DNA of 64,000 nucleotides, taken from assembly GCA_001695595.3 (NCBI GenBank), contig MBPM02000013.1, forward strand, positions 744,001 to 808,000, in the 5' to 3' direction. Each line of letters opens with the position of its first letter. The stretch's first letter is position 1. The notes under the pieces are model-generated. The model did no database searches, was not told the DNA's origin, and saw only the letters and a list, made by a program, of their open reading frames with translations. This document shows, piece after piece, positions 22,151 through 33,839 of the stretch. The stretch is from Plasmopara viticola. Lineage: Eukaryota; Oomycota; Peronosporomycetes; Peronosporales; Peronosporaceae. The translations under genes and the position numbers were made by a program.

Positions 22151-23763
22151 TGCTTTTTCTCGACTTTGTTAAAAAGCTTCCCTCGGAAGCCTTCTGTTTA
22201 CCAATCATCACCGTTGTGACTTACGCTTCTCCACTTCAGACTGAAGGAGACTGAAAGCTAATTTCAAAAGACGGACCCGGCCGCCTAGTCCTACGCACCT
22301 ATCATCGTTGTAATTTTGATACAGACGGTATACTTAAGACTGAATTATAGCTCGAGGTGCCCAAGTACCATGCGGCATACCAGCGTATGTTTGCCATGCC
22401 GTCGGATGACGATTCACAAGCTCGTAGAGCACTTGCATAGTGCATCGCTCTCTAAGTCCATTTTCTATTCAAACATTTGCGTCGATCTGTAGCTAAAATC
22501 CTTGATGAGGTTTAAGAGCACGAGATAATGCATGTACTAGCTTGATTGATTTTTAAACGGTAGGGGACAATTCTCTAGCTCATGACTGACAAGCCGGCTG
22601 TGAGCACCCGAGAGGCTGCAACAGGCTCTATAGGTGTCAATGACATTGAAAAACTAGCGAATGTCTAATGCGGCTTTACGATTCAGGCCGAAACCTTCGC
22701 AGATATAGACCACCGTGCTCATTTGCTGACCAAAAAAGAGCGATGGTTTGGTGCTGTCACAACGAGCCGTTTTAGGCACTACTTTGACTCGAAAAGCGCC
22801 TAGGATTGATGAAAGGAATTTTAAGTGGTGAAAACACACTACACATTGCTCGCGCTTTGCTACAGCCATTGCGAAGTCGATGCTTCAGTGAAGTGGTACC
22901 TTCAGTACGGGTTCGCTCGGCTAAAGTTCTGCTCTTCGCTTGGATGTCGCTCGCAATCGGCGTCCAGCAAATGCGGTCCAAAATTTGATGAGCTGTAAAA
23001 AATTCTCAATAAACTTTACTTTTTTGCCAAGGCATGCATTGAATGCCGCAGCTTTAATTAACGAATCACTCATCAGGCTTTAAGCGCGCACTGCTCCGCG
23101 AGCAAGTACGCCCAGGTTTTAGCACTCTGTGCTCAGCCCTAGATATGATCCATGCGCTGACCTACCGCCAACGCTCCTGCGCGTTCCGAGCTCAAATGTT
23201 AAGACGGCTTGAGTTTGCATACCTGTGGGCAAGAGATAATTTAAACAGAGTTGTTTCGGCTTTGGAAAAAATCTCTAGGATTTATGATGTTGCAGCGCAA
23301 TAAAATTAAATTAAGTGAAGTAATCTTAATATTGCAATCTGTTGCACGCGTCAAATCTTTTAAGACCGAGGATTCTGGATGGTCATACACCGGAAGATAC
23401 CTGCATGCCTTCTCTATGCAAGTTGCTGCGTTACCCTTTCACATAAGTACATAAGATGTCTGCGCTGATGAAACATATGCTTCCCGTTAAAGTGTTAATA
23501 CAAATATTTAGCGTCTGTCCCGTAAATTATGCCACACATTTGGCCTTTACCGACCGGCCGATAAATGTTCGACCAAGGCCTTCGAGTGCAACTTCGCTCA
23601 TTCTTTATTTCACAGTATTTTTGCCTTTTTGCAATCCTTTCATTTTTTAGAGTAGATATATTAATCTCTTTCTATGTTGAAGACCCTAATTCAACGCCGT
23701 TCGTTGCTATCGTCACTATTTTAATTATATTGCTTCGTAGTCGCATGTCCTATCATCATTTTC
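22151..23763. other. Intergenic with a possible small gene remnant (22,581-22,990)
   Basis: From the ATG at 22,581 one plus-strand frame reads MTDKPAVSTREAATGSIGVN, meets a TAA at about 22,668, and continues with a coding look (KKERWFGAVTTSRFRHYFDS) to a TAG near 22,804. It looks like a decayed exon but I do not recognise it. The rest, including 23,000-23,763 between it and the anoctamin stop, shows nothing convincing. Confidence 0.3.
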
Positions 23764-26481
23764 CTAATCAAGTATTCTATCATGTGTCTCTACGTTGTTC
23801 TCCCACTGATCGTTTGGATAAATGGTCAAATCCAGACTTTCCGAAACCTCGTTAAGGTGGGAGACGTCACCCTCGGATAGATTCTTAAAAACGACGTCAA
23901 CAATGTAGTCATACCGTTCTAAAAGCAAGCCAAGATGGTTTGGCATGTCGGGCACAAATCGCTCAATAACGAGCGCAATCGCTAATCCAAGTTGACAAAC
24001 AACGACGAAGGAAAAGGCTTTGACAGTTTTACTGTAGTTTTCAAACAAATCTGACGTCCAAAGGATCAGCGCCGCGTTCGTTCCCACAGTAATGTATGTC
24101 ATGAATCGAAATATATAAAACCACACGCCAATGCTCTTTGCTGGGTAAGGAAACGGACGGCGGCAGCCGAAACAGAGCTTTGATGCGTCAACGTGCACTT
24201 CAACGATATTGTTGACCAGCGCGAGCAGAGGAGTCAAAGGAAAAGCTACGACAAACAAATTGTGAAAACCAAATTGGATCGCCAGCTCGTTGTAGTCTTC
24301 AAAAGCTTCGTTACTTTCATACGGTGCCAACTTGGCTTGTGCTTCAATTGTATTGTGTCGAGCTCTATTCTCGTCACAATCCTGCGCATTGGCCTCAGCA
24401 TAGAGCTGATACCTGTATTTAAGATACGGAAGTGCCACTTCAGTCGTATTGCCCACTACAATGCGAACCACAAAGATCACCAGCAGCTGATCCCGTAGCT
24501 CTTTCATGCAGTCATCACCATACAAACATGAATTCTCAACCGCACGTTTGATAAATGCAATGTAAAAGAAGGAAGCAAATGAATTACAAAATTGAAAGAG
24601 AAAGACCTTGATCGCCAAGTAATTCTCATACTCGAGGTCGGTGCGATGGTTTTCCAAATCATTGAGTTTTCGAGCAACAAGTCGGTAGACAATGTTGAGA
24701 ATCAATATTTGAATCGCGTTTCCGACTGTCACGGCTACGGTCAATGGAGTACGATACTTAATGTCAACATTTTGTAAATTATCACCATCATTAATAAAAT
24801 GTTTCAACACAAAAAGCCCAACAAGCGCCACGATGACAATTCCAACCATAATGGTCACGACAGTTATTGAGACAACAAATGCGCGATGGCGCTTTGCTCT
24901 ACTCTCGTACGTCAGTTCTTCAATATCCGTGATTGGATTGTACCTCTTAACTCCACGGAACTGCGGTCGATAGTGAAATATTTCGTGTAGTCCGTGGCAG
25001 CCCCAAAGCGATCCAAGAAGACTATTTTTTCGCTTCCAGAATTCGGAAAACAGTGACGACCAAATGACGATGAAAATTGAAAACGCGACCAGCACGTATC
25101 CTCGCTTATTGTTATCTCCAGCTTCATCTCGCTCTTCTTCGTATATGATGGTGACAATTCCCGCAACGGATGGAAAGAGCAACATTTTGGTGTAAAATTC
25201 GAGCCAAGCAAAGTACAAAGCGATTTTCTCGCCAAAGTAATAGCGAATCTTGTGAATCGGCTGGTACAGCATTTTCACGTCCAAGGCCCACGTTGCCCGC
25301 AATTCATCCAGTGCAGCGTCATCGTGAAGTGCAAACATTTGACTTTTGAGAAATCCTGCGTCTTGAAGCGCATCCAAGTTGATGTGTCGATCCACGATAC
25401 TTGACGCAAGACAAATACGGTCTTTTTGAGAAAAAAGGGTCTGTTCTTGCGATCCACCCCAGTGGACTGGATATCGACGATAATATGGCTGGAATTCGGG
25501 TTCGTGGCGATAGTCGGCAAATGGTGCAAAGTACGTCAATGGATCGTGGGGGATGGAAAAAATTGACGTCCAAAATCGATTCCATGTCGTCTGACTAGGA
25601 CTGTTCTGAGATGCAAGCATCCCGTCAGCTTCATCTCTATGTCCCCAGCGCCAAAGAGCATTACGAATCTGTGGATGAAACTCCTCGCCACACGAAATGA
25701 GCAATGGATCCAACTCTGGCATGTCTGACGCCACGTTGACAGTACCGCGTTTGCATTGTAAATGATCCAGCGAGTTTTGCCATTTTTCAGGTCCAAGTTC
25801 CCGCTTTAAATCTAAAAGTTTGTCCCGATGCAACCTAACGTCAAACGGTTGATTGCTCAATTGTAACCGGTAGTTTATCCGATCAGCTTCCACTCGCAAG
25901 TCATCGTTTTCCGACTTGACCGACATGATAATTTCGTCACCATCAAAGCTACGAAACATTCGCGTCGTTAAACCACATGCAAGCTGCACACGTCGAGCGA
26001 TGGCCGTGGCCACTAATTCGCAAAAGCGACGCTCGGTCGTGGAGTCAGTAGACCCAATATAGTGTTCATACTCGGCTTCAAGAACTCGCTCTTCATTTTC
26101 AAGCCTGTTGCGTATCCCATTCTCGCTTTCGCCCTTGCTGATGGCTTCTACCATGTCGTTTCCATGCTCATCAAGAAAACACCGCGAAGTTCGAAGGACA
26201 CGCGCAAGAGGACGGAAAGAGTGTTTGGAAGCACGTCCTAACAGCAAGGCAACAAACGCGTGCATGCTAAACAGTTCACTGTTATTCACCTCGCTACCTT
26301 CACGTAATGGAAAAATCAGGACCAAGTCATTCCTAAACATGGTATTTTCATAGTCATTCGAAACTGCGCCAAACTTGTGAAAGATTGACGCAGATTTGCT
26401 CTTTGGAGCAATATCGACGTGGATCGCGTGGTCATCTACTGCCGCCATGTTTAAAGTGCCAAGACCACCGTTTCCTTGCAT
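23764..26481 (-). CDS. Anoctamin/TMEM16-family membrane protein, paralog 1
   Basis: A single uninterrupted 905-codon frame. Residues 410-850 form an anoctamin domain (calcium-activated chloride channel or lipid scramblase): YYFGEKIALYFAWLEFYTKM at about 414-433, then IWSSLFSEFWKRK, LNDLENHRTDLEYENYL, CMKELRDQLL, and the FVVAFPLTPLLALVNN segment. I count about ten hydrophobic segments. By alignment from memory with mouse TMEM16A, the calcium-site acids are kept as Glu681, Asp729, Glu732, Glu761 and Asp765, so calcium gating is plausible. The ~400-residue N-terminus is cytosolic and charged. Start: ATG at 26,479-26,481; a second ATG 11 codons on is an alternative. It is a clear paralog of the protein at 46,866-49,586, in opposite orientation. 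Channel and scramblase function cannot be told apart by eye. Confidence 0.93.
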   Translation of the reverse strand: MQGNGGLGTLNMAAVDDHAIHVDIAPKSKSASIFHKFGAVSNDYENTMFRNDLVLIFPLREGSEVNNSELFSMHAFVALLLGRASKHSFRPLARVLRTSRCFLDEHGNDMVEAISKGESENGIRNRLENEERVLEAEYEHYIGSTDSTTERRFCELVATAIARRVQLACGLTTRMFRSFDGDEIIMSVKSENDDLRVEADRINYRLQLSNQPFDVRLHRDKLLDLKRELGPEKWQNSLDHLQCKRGTVNVASDMPELDPLLISCGEEFHPQIRNALWRWGHRDEADGMLASQNSPSQTTWNRFWTSIFSIPHDPLTYFAPFADYRHEPEFQPYYRRYPVHWGGSQEQTLFSQKDRICLASSIVDRHINLDALQDAGFLKSQMFALHDDAALDELRATWALDVKMLYQPIHKIRYYFGEKIALYFAWLEFYTKMLLFPSVAGIVTIIYEEERDEAGDNNKRGYVLVAFSIFIVIWSSLFSEFWKRKNSLLGSLWGCHGLHEIFHYRPQFRGVKRYNPITDIEELTYESRAKRHRAFVVSITVVTIMVGIVIVALVGLFVLKHFINDGDNLQNVDIKYRTPLTVAVTVGNAIQILILNIVYRLVARKLNDLENHRTDLEYENYLAIKVFLFQFCNSFASFFYIAFIKRAVENSCLYGDDCMKELRDQLLVIFVVRIVVGNTTEVALPYLKYRYQLYAEANAQDCDENRARHNTIEAQAKLAPYESNEAFEDYNELAIQFGFHNLFVVAFPLTPLLALVNNIVEVHVDASKLCFGCRRPFPYPAKSIGVWFYIFRFMTYITVGTNAALILWTSDLFENYSKTVKAFSFVVVCQLGLAIALVIERFVPDMPNHLGLLLERYDYIVDVVFKNLSEGDVSHLNEVSESLDLTIYPNDQWENNVETHDRILD

Positions 26482-26755
26482 TCCAACCGATTCAAGCTCA
26501 ACCTATGATCCAAAACAAGATCAAGAATGAAGTAAATCTAAAAGTGGAAATGCACGATCGCAAGCATGGATCAAAACGTTCCGCTGATGATATAATTGTG
26601 ATCGACAAGGCCTTATACGTGCTATGATGAGCAGAACTCAAGATGAATTGAGAGCCTACTCTTAGCGGGGCATACTAGACTTTCGCATGCGTTTTAATGT
26701 ACTTTAGAAAACTAGCACTAGTTTCTTCTTTTCTTCTTCCGATTGTCCCATCTCG

Positions 26756-29700
26756 TTACCACTCGTTCAGCATATCGCTATGATTGGCACCAATATCAAC
26801 AGTCCAGATCGTTGGAGGTTTCACCAACTTGGTCAGCGCACTTCGGTCAGTCTTGCCCGTGAGTGGCTGGTTGCTAGGATATGACAATAAGCTGATTTGA
26901 GACGGTGCCACGTGCGCCACTTCTTCCGCGTCGTAAAGAAACATGGCGCACTTCCACTTCACTTCGTCCAAGCCTCCACTAATGGCATCCAAGTTGAGCT
27001 CCATCTTTTGGACTTCTTCACTCGATTGGCCTTGTCGTCGAAGATTGACGAATCGAATGCGATGTCTTGAGCCTGTGAACGAGAAGCGGTCTTGAAACTT
27101 TCTCATCAAGCCACCGTTACTACTTGATGAAATTTGGCTTCGCGTCCGACTGTCTCCAGCACTTGTTGCTACTTCAGAGTCGCTACCGCTACTGTGTCCT
27201 GTGTGGTCACTCCCTTCCGACCCTCTCTCCTCTATAGCCGTAGTACCACGATGGCTAGTTCCAGTGTCATCATGACTCGTGGCAAATGAAAAGCGAGCGA
27301 GTTTCTGAACCGAAGCACCGGTGGGAGTGTCGGCACCGGCGTGATCGCCTTTTGTGTCATTGCCGCTACTTCCAGGGCCATGTGCTCCCGATGCAGTGCC
27401 ACCACGTGAAAGTAATTGGCGCGTGGTAGAGAATAAGGATCCACCACGTAAACTTGCATATTGGGCTGCTTGCTCGGCAATTTTAGCCTTGGCTGACAGA
27501 GCTGCCTGTTTCGCAATTCGCATCATGGCCTCGTTCACAAGGCTTTGAAACTGTGCTTCATGCAGCTCTGCAAGCGCAGCGCGCATACGCTCTGCGTCTC
27601 CCGACGTCACACACCCTATATACATTGCGTGCTTTTCCGACCCATGCGCAAAGATGCCATTCTGCCGCGAAACCTCTTGGATCTTTTCCGACAAAACATA
27701 CTTTAAATACTTGGACGCCCGTCTTGTTTTCCGGTCCAACCGCACACGCTCCGTGTGTGTACTATAATCCGTCGTAGACGAAAGTGAGCCCGTCGACGAA
27801 GTAGAGAGGCGACCCGTTGTAACCATGATTGAAATGTACTCGTCCCACATGCTACGGAACACGTCTCGGACAGAGTCGATTGATGAATCAACGGCTTCAT
27901 CTTCATCCATTACTTCTTCGCAACTCTCCGATTGTGCCACAGAGCGCGTTAGGACAGGTTCAGTTGCCAGTGCTTTTTGAAAGAAATTGGATAATTCGGT
28001 CTTGTTGAAAACTGGGGGTTCAGCCTGTACCTCAAACGTGGGAGCTACCGCTGGAGCAAACTCGCCAAAGTCATCATCATCATCATCAAAAGGTTGCGAG
28101 TCCGACTGTTGAAAGTCGGTGAAGTCTTCATCGTCATTCTCAAAAGTCGGTGTAAAGTCGCCAAAGTCGCCAAAATCTTCTTCATCAATGCTTTGGGCAA
28201 AATCTGCAGCATTGGTATCAGCAAAAGCAGTAGTGGTGCCAGAAAAGTCTCCAAACGACACCTTTGCATTCTCCTCGACAAGCACATTCTGTACTGGCGT
28301 GGGTGATGAAGCCGAGCCCCACGCACTTGAATCTAAAGTGGTGGACGCGTTGTTTACTATTGCTGGTCTTGCACCACCACTGCCGAAATTGTCTTCGGTA
28401 GCGTTATCTGCCATTGCTCGCATATCGTTCTCGAGTGGTTTCACCTTGGTATCTCCGCTATGGTTGTCGAACGTGATAAACGTATCAGCTTGAGTAGGAT
28501 CTGAAGAAGACAAGGACGCACTAAGCGAGTCGTAGTGTAGCGAAGCATCATCCAATTCATCCCTAGATGCTTCAAAATCCGCTGATGTTGCGAGCAACTT
28601 CAGCTGGCTTGCTTCCAATGACTCTGTGTTATGCTCTGCTGTAATCTGCTCTACAGGGCCTTGATCGTGAGACCCACTGAAAACACTATTGCCGCTCTCG
28701 TAATTTTCATCTCGTAGCCTTCCAGCATCGATTCTTGCCTCACTCTTTTCAATAAAGGGCCTATCGGTAGCCTCCGAAACAGGAGCCATCTCAGACCACT
28801 CAGTCAAAGCAATTGAAGCTCGCCTTTTCGACTCACCAGTTGCATTTAGTGTGTCAATACTGTGTACATCCTGCTGGTTGCGCGTAAAGCCATCATTCCC
28901 ACTTTTTTCGTCACGAACATCTGATAAACAAGTAGTGGTAACACCGTCGGTCAACGACTCATCTACCTTTGCAACTGCTGGCTTTGTTCCATCCATTATA
29001 TCTCCACTGTCCCCTTGCTGGTCAATTGAATCAGTGCCCTCTGATGCGCCATCTTGGCTGTCTTCTTTTTGAGCCGTACATGCAGTAATTTTCTTCTCCT
29101 CTTCTTCAGAAATGTTCTTCTCCTCTTCGGATACCACATCTGCCTCCACACTCGTATTCCACGTAGCAAGTGCCTCAGCTAAAGGCACCTCTTTAGTAGC
29201 TGTCAATCCTGCTTGTTCAAACGGGTCTACTTGATTCGAGGATTCAAACACAGCTGTTGTAAGCCCCACCAACCCTTGAGGTAATGAGCTTCGTGACGAA
29301 GACGGAGCAGATAAAGAAGACGCACTTGTAACTGGATCACGTGTTGAGTGGGTAAAAGCCTGAAACGACGCAGGCAGACCTTGCTGCCAACTCGGGTCTT
29401 CTATTGCTCCAACACTTACGAACGAAGACGAACTCAACGAGCGAGAAGACCGGGTTGTTTGTTTTGCAACCATCTCACACGATAACGCTGCCTTCTCTTC
29501 CAGCCCAATTGAAACCACGGACGGCTTGACGTCGTCATGTAACGAAATGAAAGATCCACGCAGAGACGTGGGCTCGGAGATCGAAGTAGTCGGCTTCGAT
29601 GGCATTGTCGTCGTCAACGATAACAGGTCCTTGTTGGTTTCAACACAGTCGTGACTCAGTCCACCAAACGGATCATTAGAAAGCGGTGCCTGAACAGGAG

Positions 29701-30550
29701 AGAATGACAGCAAGTCTTCTTTTGCCGTACCGGATGTACCACTTTTTGAAACCGTAGCATACTTTGTCAGAAACCTAATCGAGCTCGGAGACGACGCCCG
29801 TCTACTCAAGCGATCGACCGTGCTTGTCACTGCTGTCAATGACTTTGAGAGCTGGTCACTTTCTGATTCTTGCGTCGTCTGGCCCCACACTAGATCTAAT
29901 ATTGCCGACGTCGAGGTCAGAGCTGCAGCCCTGGCATTCGTCGCATTACAGCTCTCGCTCAATGATGCTGCCTCCTTCTTGCCTTCAGTCCCCTCGCTAT
30001 CGTCTGTAACCGCGCCTAAACCTCCTGTAATGTCTGCAAAAGGATCAATTTCGCCGCTGATCGACGGGAACAATGTCGGCGGCGCTGTGGGCGACTCGGG
30101 GGCCATTTGAGGTGAAAACATTATCATTGGAAGATGATCGACGGTTGTAATGGTGCTAGTAGACTGTTCTTGGTCCAAGAAACCCCCAAAGTCTGCCTCA
30201 GCCCCATACACGTCGCCAAAGGGGTCCGAGGGCACTGCGGCTGCTGCAAAAGACCCAAAGTCGTCGTCAGTTGCGTCATTTGTGCTGCGATTCGCTTCCT
30301 GAGAAGAAGCGAGACGTATGGAACTAGTGGAGCGACCTGTTGACGTGCCTTTGAGGTCCGAGGACGCTGTCATCATGTCGCCAACGTCGATATTGTTGTG
30401 GCGTACTAGTGGCTCATGAAGTGGCGCATACTGGAGCCAAGTGGGATGGAGAACCCATGACAAACGATAAGTGGGATTAAATTCTGGATGATGGGAACGA
30501 GAATAGTACGAAACGCTGCTCTTGAGTCTGAGGTGTTTCACACAGATCAA
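26756..30550 (-). CDS. Large acidic protein with DFGxF motifs, aftiphilin/gamma-synergin-like
   Basis: A single frame of 1,264 codons. It is Ser/Thr- and Asp/Glu-rich and mostly disordered in appearance. Repeated acidic-aromatic motifs occur near the N-terminus (DDDFGSF, ADFGGFL, SDPFGDV) and in a cluster at about residues 787-830 (EEDFGDFGDF, DEDFTDF, DDDDFGEF). Such DFGxF/DFxDF peptides are the ligands of AP-1/GGA gamma-ear domains in aftiphilin and gamma-synergin, so a role in clathrin-coated vesicle traffic at the trans-Golgi or endosome is inferred. The C-terminal ~300 residues are more ordered: a helical Ala-rich stretch and a final conserved-looking block (RHRIRFVNL, DEVKWKCAMFLYDAEEVAHV). 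The first ATG gives a basic N-terminus; a Met-Met pair at residues 59-60 is an alternative start. No enzyme domain is seen. It lies 274 bp upstream of the anoctamin gene, same strand. Confidence 0.8.
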   Translation of the reverse strand: MICVKHLRLKSSVSYYSRSHHPEFNPTYRLSWVLHPTWLQYAPLHEPLVRHNNIDVGDMMTASSDLKGTSTGRSTSSIRLASSQEANRSTNDATDDDFGSFAAAAVPSDPFGDVYGAEADFGGFLDQEQSTSTITTVDHLPMIMFSPQMAPESPTAPPTLFPSISGEIDPFADITGGLGAVTDDSEGTEGKKEAASLSESCNATNARAAALTSTSAILDLVWGQTTQESESDQLSKSLTAVTSTVDRLSRRASSPSSIRFLTKYATVSKSGTSGTAKEDLLSFSPVQAPLSNDPFGGLSHDCVETNKDLLSLTTTMPSKPTTSISEPTSLRGSFISLHDDVKPSVVSIGLEEKAALSCEMVAKQTTRSSRSLSSSSFVSVGAIEDPSWQQGLPASFQAFTHSTRDPVTSASSLSAPSSSRSSLPQGLVGLTTAVFESSNQVDPFEQAGLTATKEVPLAEALATWNTSVEADVVSEEEKNISEEEEKKITACTAQKEDSQDGASEGTDSIDQQGDSGDIMDGTKPAVAKVDESLTDGVTTTCLSDVRDEKSGNDGFTRNQQDVHSIDTLNATGESKRRASIALTEWSEMAPVSEATDRPFIEKSEARIDAGRLRDENYESGNSVFSGSHDQGPVEQITAEHNTESLEASQLKLLATSADFEASRDELDDASLHYDSLSASLSSSDPTQADTFITFDNHSGDTKVKPLENDMRAMADNATEDNFGSGGARPAIVNNASTTLDSSAWGSASSPTPVQNVLVEENAKVSFGDFSGTTTAFADTNAADFAQSIDEEDFGDFGDFTPTFENDDEDFTDFQQSDSQPFDDDDDDFGEFAPAVAPTFEVQAEPPVFNKTELSNFFQKALATEPVLTRSVAQSESCEEVMDEDEAVDSSIDSVRDVFRSMWDEYISIMVTTGRLSTSSTGSLSSTTDYSTHTERVRLDRKTRRASKYLKYVLSEKIQEVSRQNGIFAHGSEKHAMYIGCVTSGDAERMRAALAELHEAQFQSLVNEAMMRIAKQAALSAKAKIAEQAAQYASLRGGSLFSTTRQLLSRGGTASGAHGPGSSGNDTKGDHAGADTPTGASVQKLARFSFATSHDDTGTSHRGTTAIEERGSEGSDHTGHSSGSDSEVATSAGDSRTRSQISSSSNGGLMRKFQDRFSFTGSRHRIRFVNLRRQGQSSEEVQKMELNLDAISGGLDEVKWKCAMFLYDAEEVAHVAPSQISLLSYPSNQPLTGKTDRSALTKLVKPPTIWTVDIGANHSDMLNEW

Positions 30551-30658
30551 AACCTTATTTATATCACAACTTCACGTTATATGTGCAGTAGTCTACGGTA
30601 ACTTTATCATTCCAAAGTGCTTTTTCAAGGTCATTTTAAATATCGGAGGAACGTTGTA

Positions 30659-30922
30659 TTGATTTGTATTGTATTACGTTATCGCGTTGCCAAGTTCTGC
30701 ACGTGCTAGGCTCAGTCTGGCTATTCCACGGCATAGAGTGGTGTCCGCATACGTCGAGTCTCGTTCGGCGGGCAGTGCAGCCAGCACCGAGGTCGTGAGG
30801 GTCTTCCATTATTTTGTTTAGCTCTGACTTGGTAAGAGCCCAGGTGACGCCCTGGTGCTGGAGACCGTCGCGTCGAGGGTGAGACTCGTTAGAGACCTGC
30901 AGATGCCCGAGAGGACCTGTCA
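30659..30922 (-). repeat. Dispersed ~265 bp repeat, copy 1 (inverted to 32,327-32,588)
   Basis: The reverse complement of this stretch is about 90-95% identical by eye to 32,327-32,588, from CTCTCGGGCATCTGCAGG to AACTTGGCAACGCGATAACG. Both keep an open frame (ALTKSELNK...DPHDLGAGC...), which may be coincidence or a gag-like remnant. It could be an LTR fragment of a dispersed element or a decayed foldback; no element ends are visible. Confidence 0.6.
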
Positions 30923-32326
30923 TTACATAAAGCCGAGCTTATTTGAAGGCTAGCTTTCCTTTAATACAGAGCTAGCGAAGCTATTGACGCAAACACTAGA
31001 CCAAGACAATAAAAGGTATTTTTCAAAGTATTCAAAAATTTTATCGTGCCTCTTATTCTTGGTAAGCGACTGAATTTGCTATCGCATTTGTGGCACGGAC
31101 TTCGTTTCTTTAGGTCATTTCGATATGCAAATAGAGTGGATGTTTTCCAGTGCTTTATGGAAGCAAAGAGGGTGGCACTTAAGTTCTTTGACCTTCAATT
31201 AACCTGAAATTTCTAAATGCGGCTAATTGTTTGACACAGACGCCATCTTTTAATCAATACGTGCTGCACAAATAACATACCAAGATGCACACTGTGAAGG
31301 ACACCCGACTGAGTGACGATGCTTCATGCGAGAGAGTGACAATTTGTTGACCGGGGTCGGCACCTCAAAGGAATCATATTGAGAGTCTTTGGTTACGTCT
31401 GGACAGCTACCAATCGCTCCTACGGTATTTATCTGTCTGGTGATGCAATTATCTAGGCCTATAAGAGCGTATGCACTGACATGCTTGCATCACATTTTTG
31501 TCCTAGACGTTTGGATCACAATAAGACGGATGTGAAACCTCACATCCATTTGTGAGCAGTATTTGAATACATGCGAGTTGTTTGTACGCTTATGCAGATA
31601 AGTGCGAAGTTTTCGCGAAGTTAATTCTTTTTGGGGGGCTTTGTTACGTTGAAAATAAAAAGGTAAGTGAGTGCTGTGGCCTGACTAATTAATTTCTCAA
31701 ACAGTAAGAATTGCGCAAAAGTTACAAGGCCACTGTCCATTTTCCATAACAGGACACACGACGGGTTTAAAATATCTAGCGCCGAGAGCGTTTTGACAAT
31801 GTCATCAAAGTACAATTTAATCGACTCTCCTATCTTCGTCGGACCGTTTAGTGTCGTCTTTGGTCTCTAAATACTGCCATCTGCTTCAAGCAGATGGCAA
31901 GAGGTGATCGCGTTCGAGTCTCGGCAGCTTTAGGCTACCAAAATATTCTTTTGTTCATGTCAACGTGCTACACATGATAAATTGTACTCTCGTTAAGCTC
32001 AGCGTTAAGAGACAAAAGAATAAGCCTCCACGGTATTGTTAATCGTACAACTCATCTTGCAGCTTTATAAAATGTATAGCCACATCATCCTCAGTATTTG
32101 GCAAGCATGGTTCTATACTTTCCTTCTAAGCTTTGAGCCATTCGTGATCGATCCGGACTACGCTCAAAACTTTTTGCAACAAAATCTAACCGTTCTGCAG
32201 AGAACATCCAGGTGGCTCTCCGTCCATGCTGAGCATACTTTTTATGTGAGGAATAGCCGGAAGCTTCGGAGGAGGTTGGGGTGATGCCCCCCTTCCAAGC
32301 GCGGGGGCTAAATGCTAGCGCGCTTC

Positions 32327-32588
32327 AGGCAGGTGCTCTCGGGCATCTGCAGGTCTCTAACGAGTCTCACCCTCAACGCAACGATCTCCAGCACCAGAGC
32401 GCCACCTGGGCTCTTACCAAGTCAGAGCTAAACAAAAGAGTGGAAGACCCTCACGACCTCGGTGCTGGCTGCACTGCCCGCCGAACGAGACCCGACGTAT
32501 GCGGACACCACTCTATGCCGTGGACTAGCCAGACTGAGCCTAGCATGTGCATAACTTGGCAACGCGATAACGTAATACGATACAATAG
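32327..32588 (+). repeat. Dispersed ~265 bp repeat, copy 2
   Basis: Plus-strand partner of 30,659-30,922, with about 1.4 kb between the copies. The plus-strand frame 32,281-32,634 runs through it (117 codons). The similarity ends sharply on both sides, which suggests two independent insertions of one repeat rather than a local inversion. Confidence 0.6.
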
Positions 32589-33839
32589 CCGGATAAGTGA
32601 CATGTATGAACTGATTTGCTATTGCATCGCCTAAACTGTAACGAAGCTCTTGTCACAACTACGATGCGCAAGATTATAGGAGCGTAGCTCCAGTAAATGA
32701 TTAGAGGATTATAGCTGAAAGTCTCGGGCAAGAAGTTGTTGTCGCAACAAAGCGCAAGGCTTTATCGGCTCTCAATGAGAGTAATTCAGCACTGATCAGG
32801 GTGCAAAGTGTGCCAGTGTATCCACAACATTGGCAATCTTGCCCGTGCGATTGTGCTGCGGGCAGTCCGATAGTGTAGACTTTGTGTTCGCCAGGTCAAG
32901 CACTCAAATCTTGGTACTTGCTGACCAGTTATGGGACGCGTTCGACGGTGTCAAAAATCATCAAAATTCTTCATTTGTGTCGCTAGACAACATGTAGTCC
33001 CAGCGTCAATTGTCTCGGACTAAGATCGAACACCTATTGAAAAAGTATTTCGATGCTTCTCATCCGCTTTAACATGTCCCCAGCGAAGCATTCACAAAGT
33101 AATAAGCGGACTTGCCAAGTAAACGAACTTCAAAGACGTGAAACTCAGTGTGTGCGTGAGAACATTTAGGCATGCTCATTCATTGAATTAGCCTGAATCA
33201 CGTCAATAATGTCCCAATAGACCGTACGTAGCTTCATATGAGTAGGTTGGCCGCTCTCACGTTCTAAAACGCCACCACATTAGTGTTCTAAGTCTGATTG
33301 TATTGCAATAGCCCAGCGGCTTGCTGATAACATCCTCCGATGCATAAACAAAAAGTCGATGATTTGTTTCTTTAGCCAGGATATACAGAAGAAATGCTGT
33401 GATTGAAAAGAAGCCACTACAAGTTGGAAATTAAAGAAGATGGAAATATTTTTAATTATAAAATTTAGAATTAATGAATTTGAAAACTTTCTAAGCTGAT
33501 TTTAATGATGGTACTGTTTTTGACAATTTAAAAATTGGGATACTCTCTTTGAAGAAAGATCGAAATCCATATGACCCTGTACTGCACTACTTAATTGGCC
33601 TCGTCGAGCACAAGTTGATCAAGCAACAGCCAAAAGTAATTAGTCTTAATTAATGAAACCGCAGCGATTTCAGATGCTATTCCAATTTATGCTCGGCTCC
33701 GACCCGACTGCCTGCATTTGAACTACACTCGGTGTGCAGCTCACTACAAATTCTTCCCGACTTTGTGTCCGCGAAGTCATCTTGATCTCTCAAAATCAAA
33801 TTTCTTCAAGGGTTTGACCTCGACTGGGCAAACCTTTCG

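Noticed and set aside
27354..28493. Plus-strand frames up to 124 codons opposite the large acidic protein
   Set aside because: They are mirror frames of the minus-strand gene, produced by its repetitive acidic and serine codons.
31850..31960. tRNA gene suggested by GTTCGAGTCTC
   Set aside because: Only the B box fits; no A box at the right distance and no acceptor stem could be paired.
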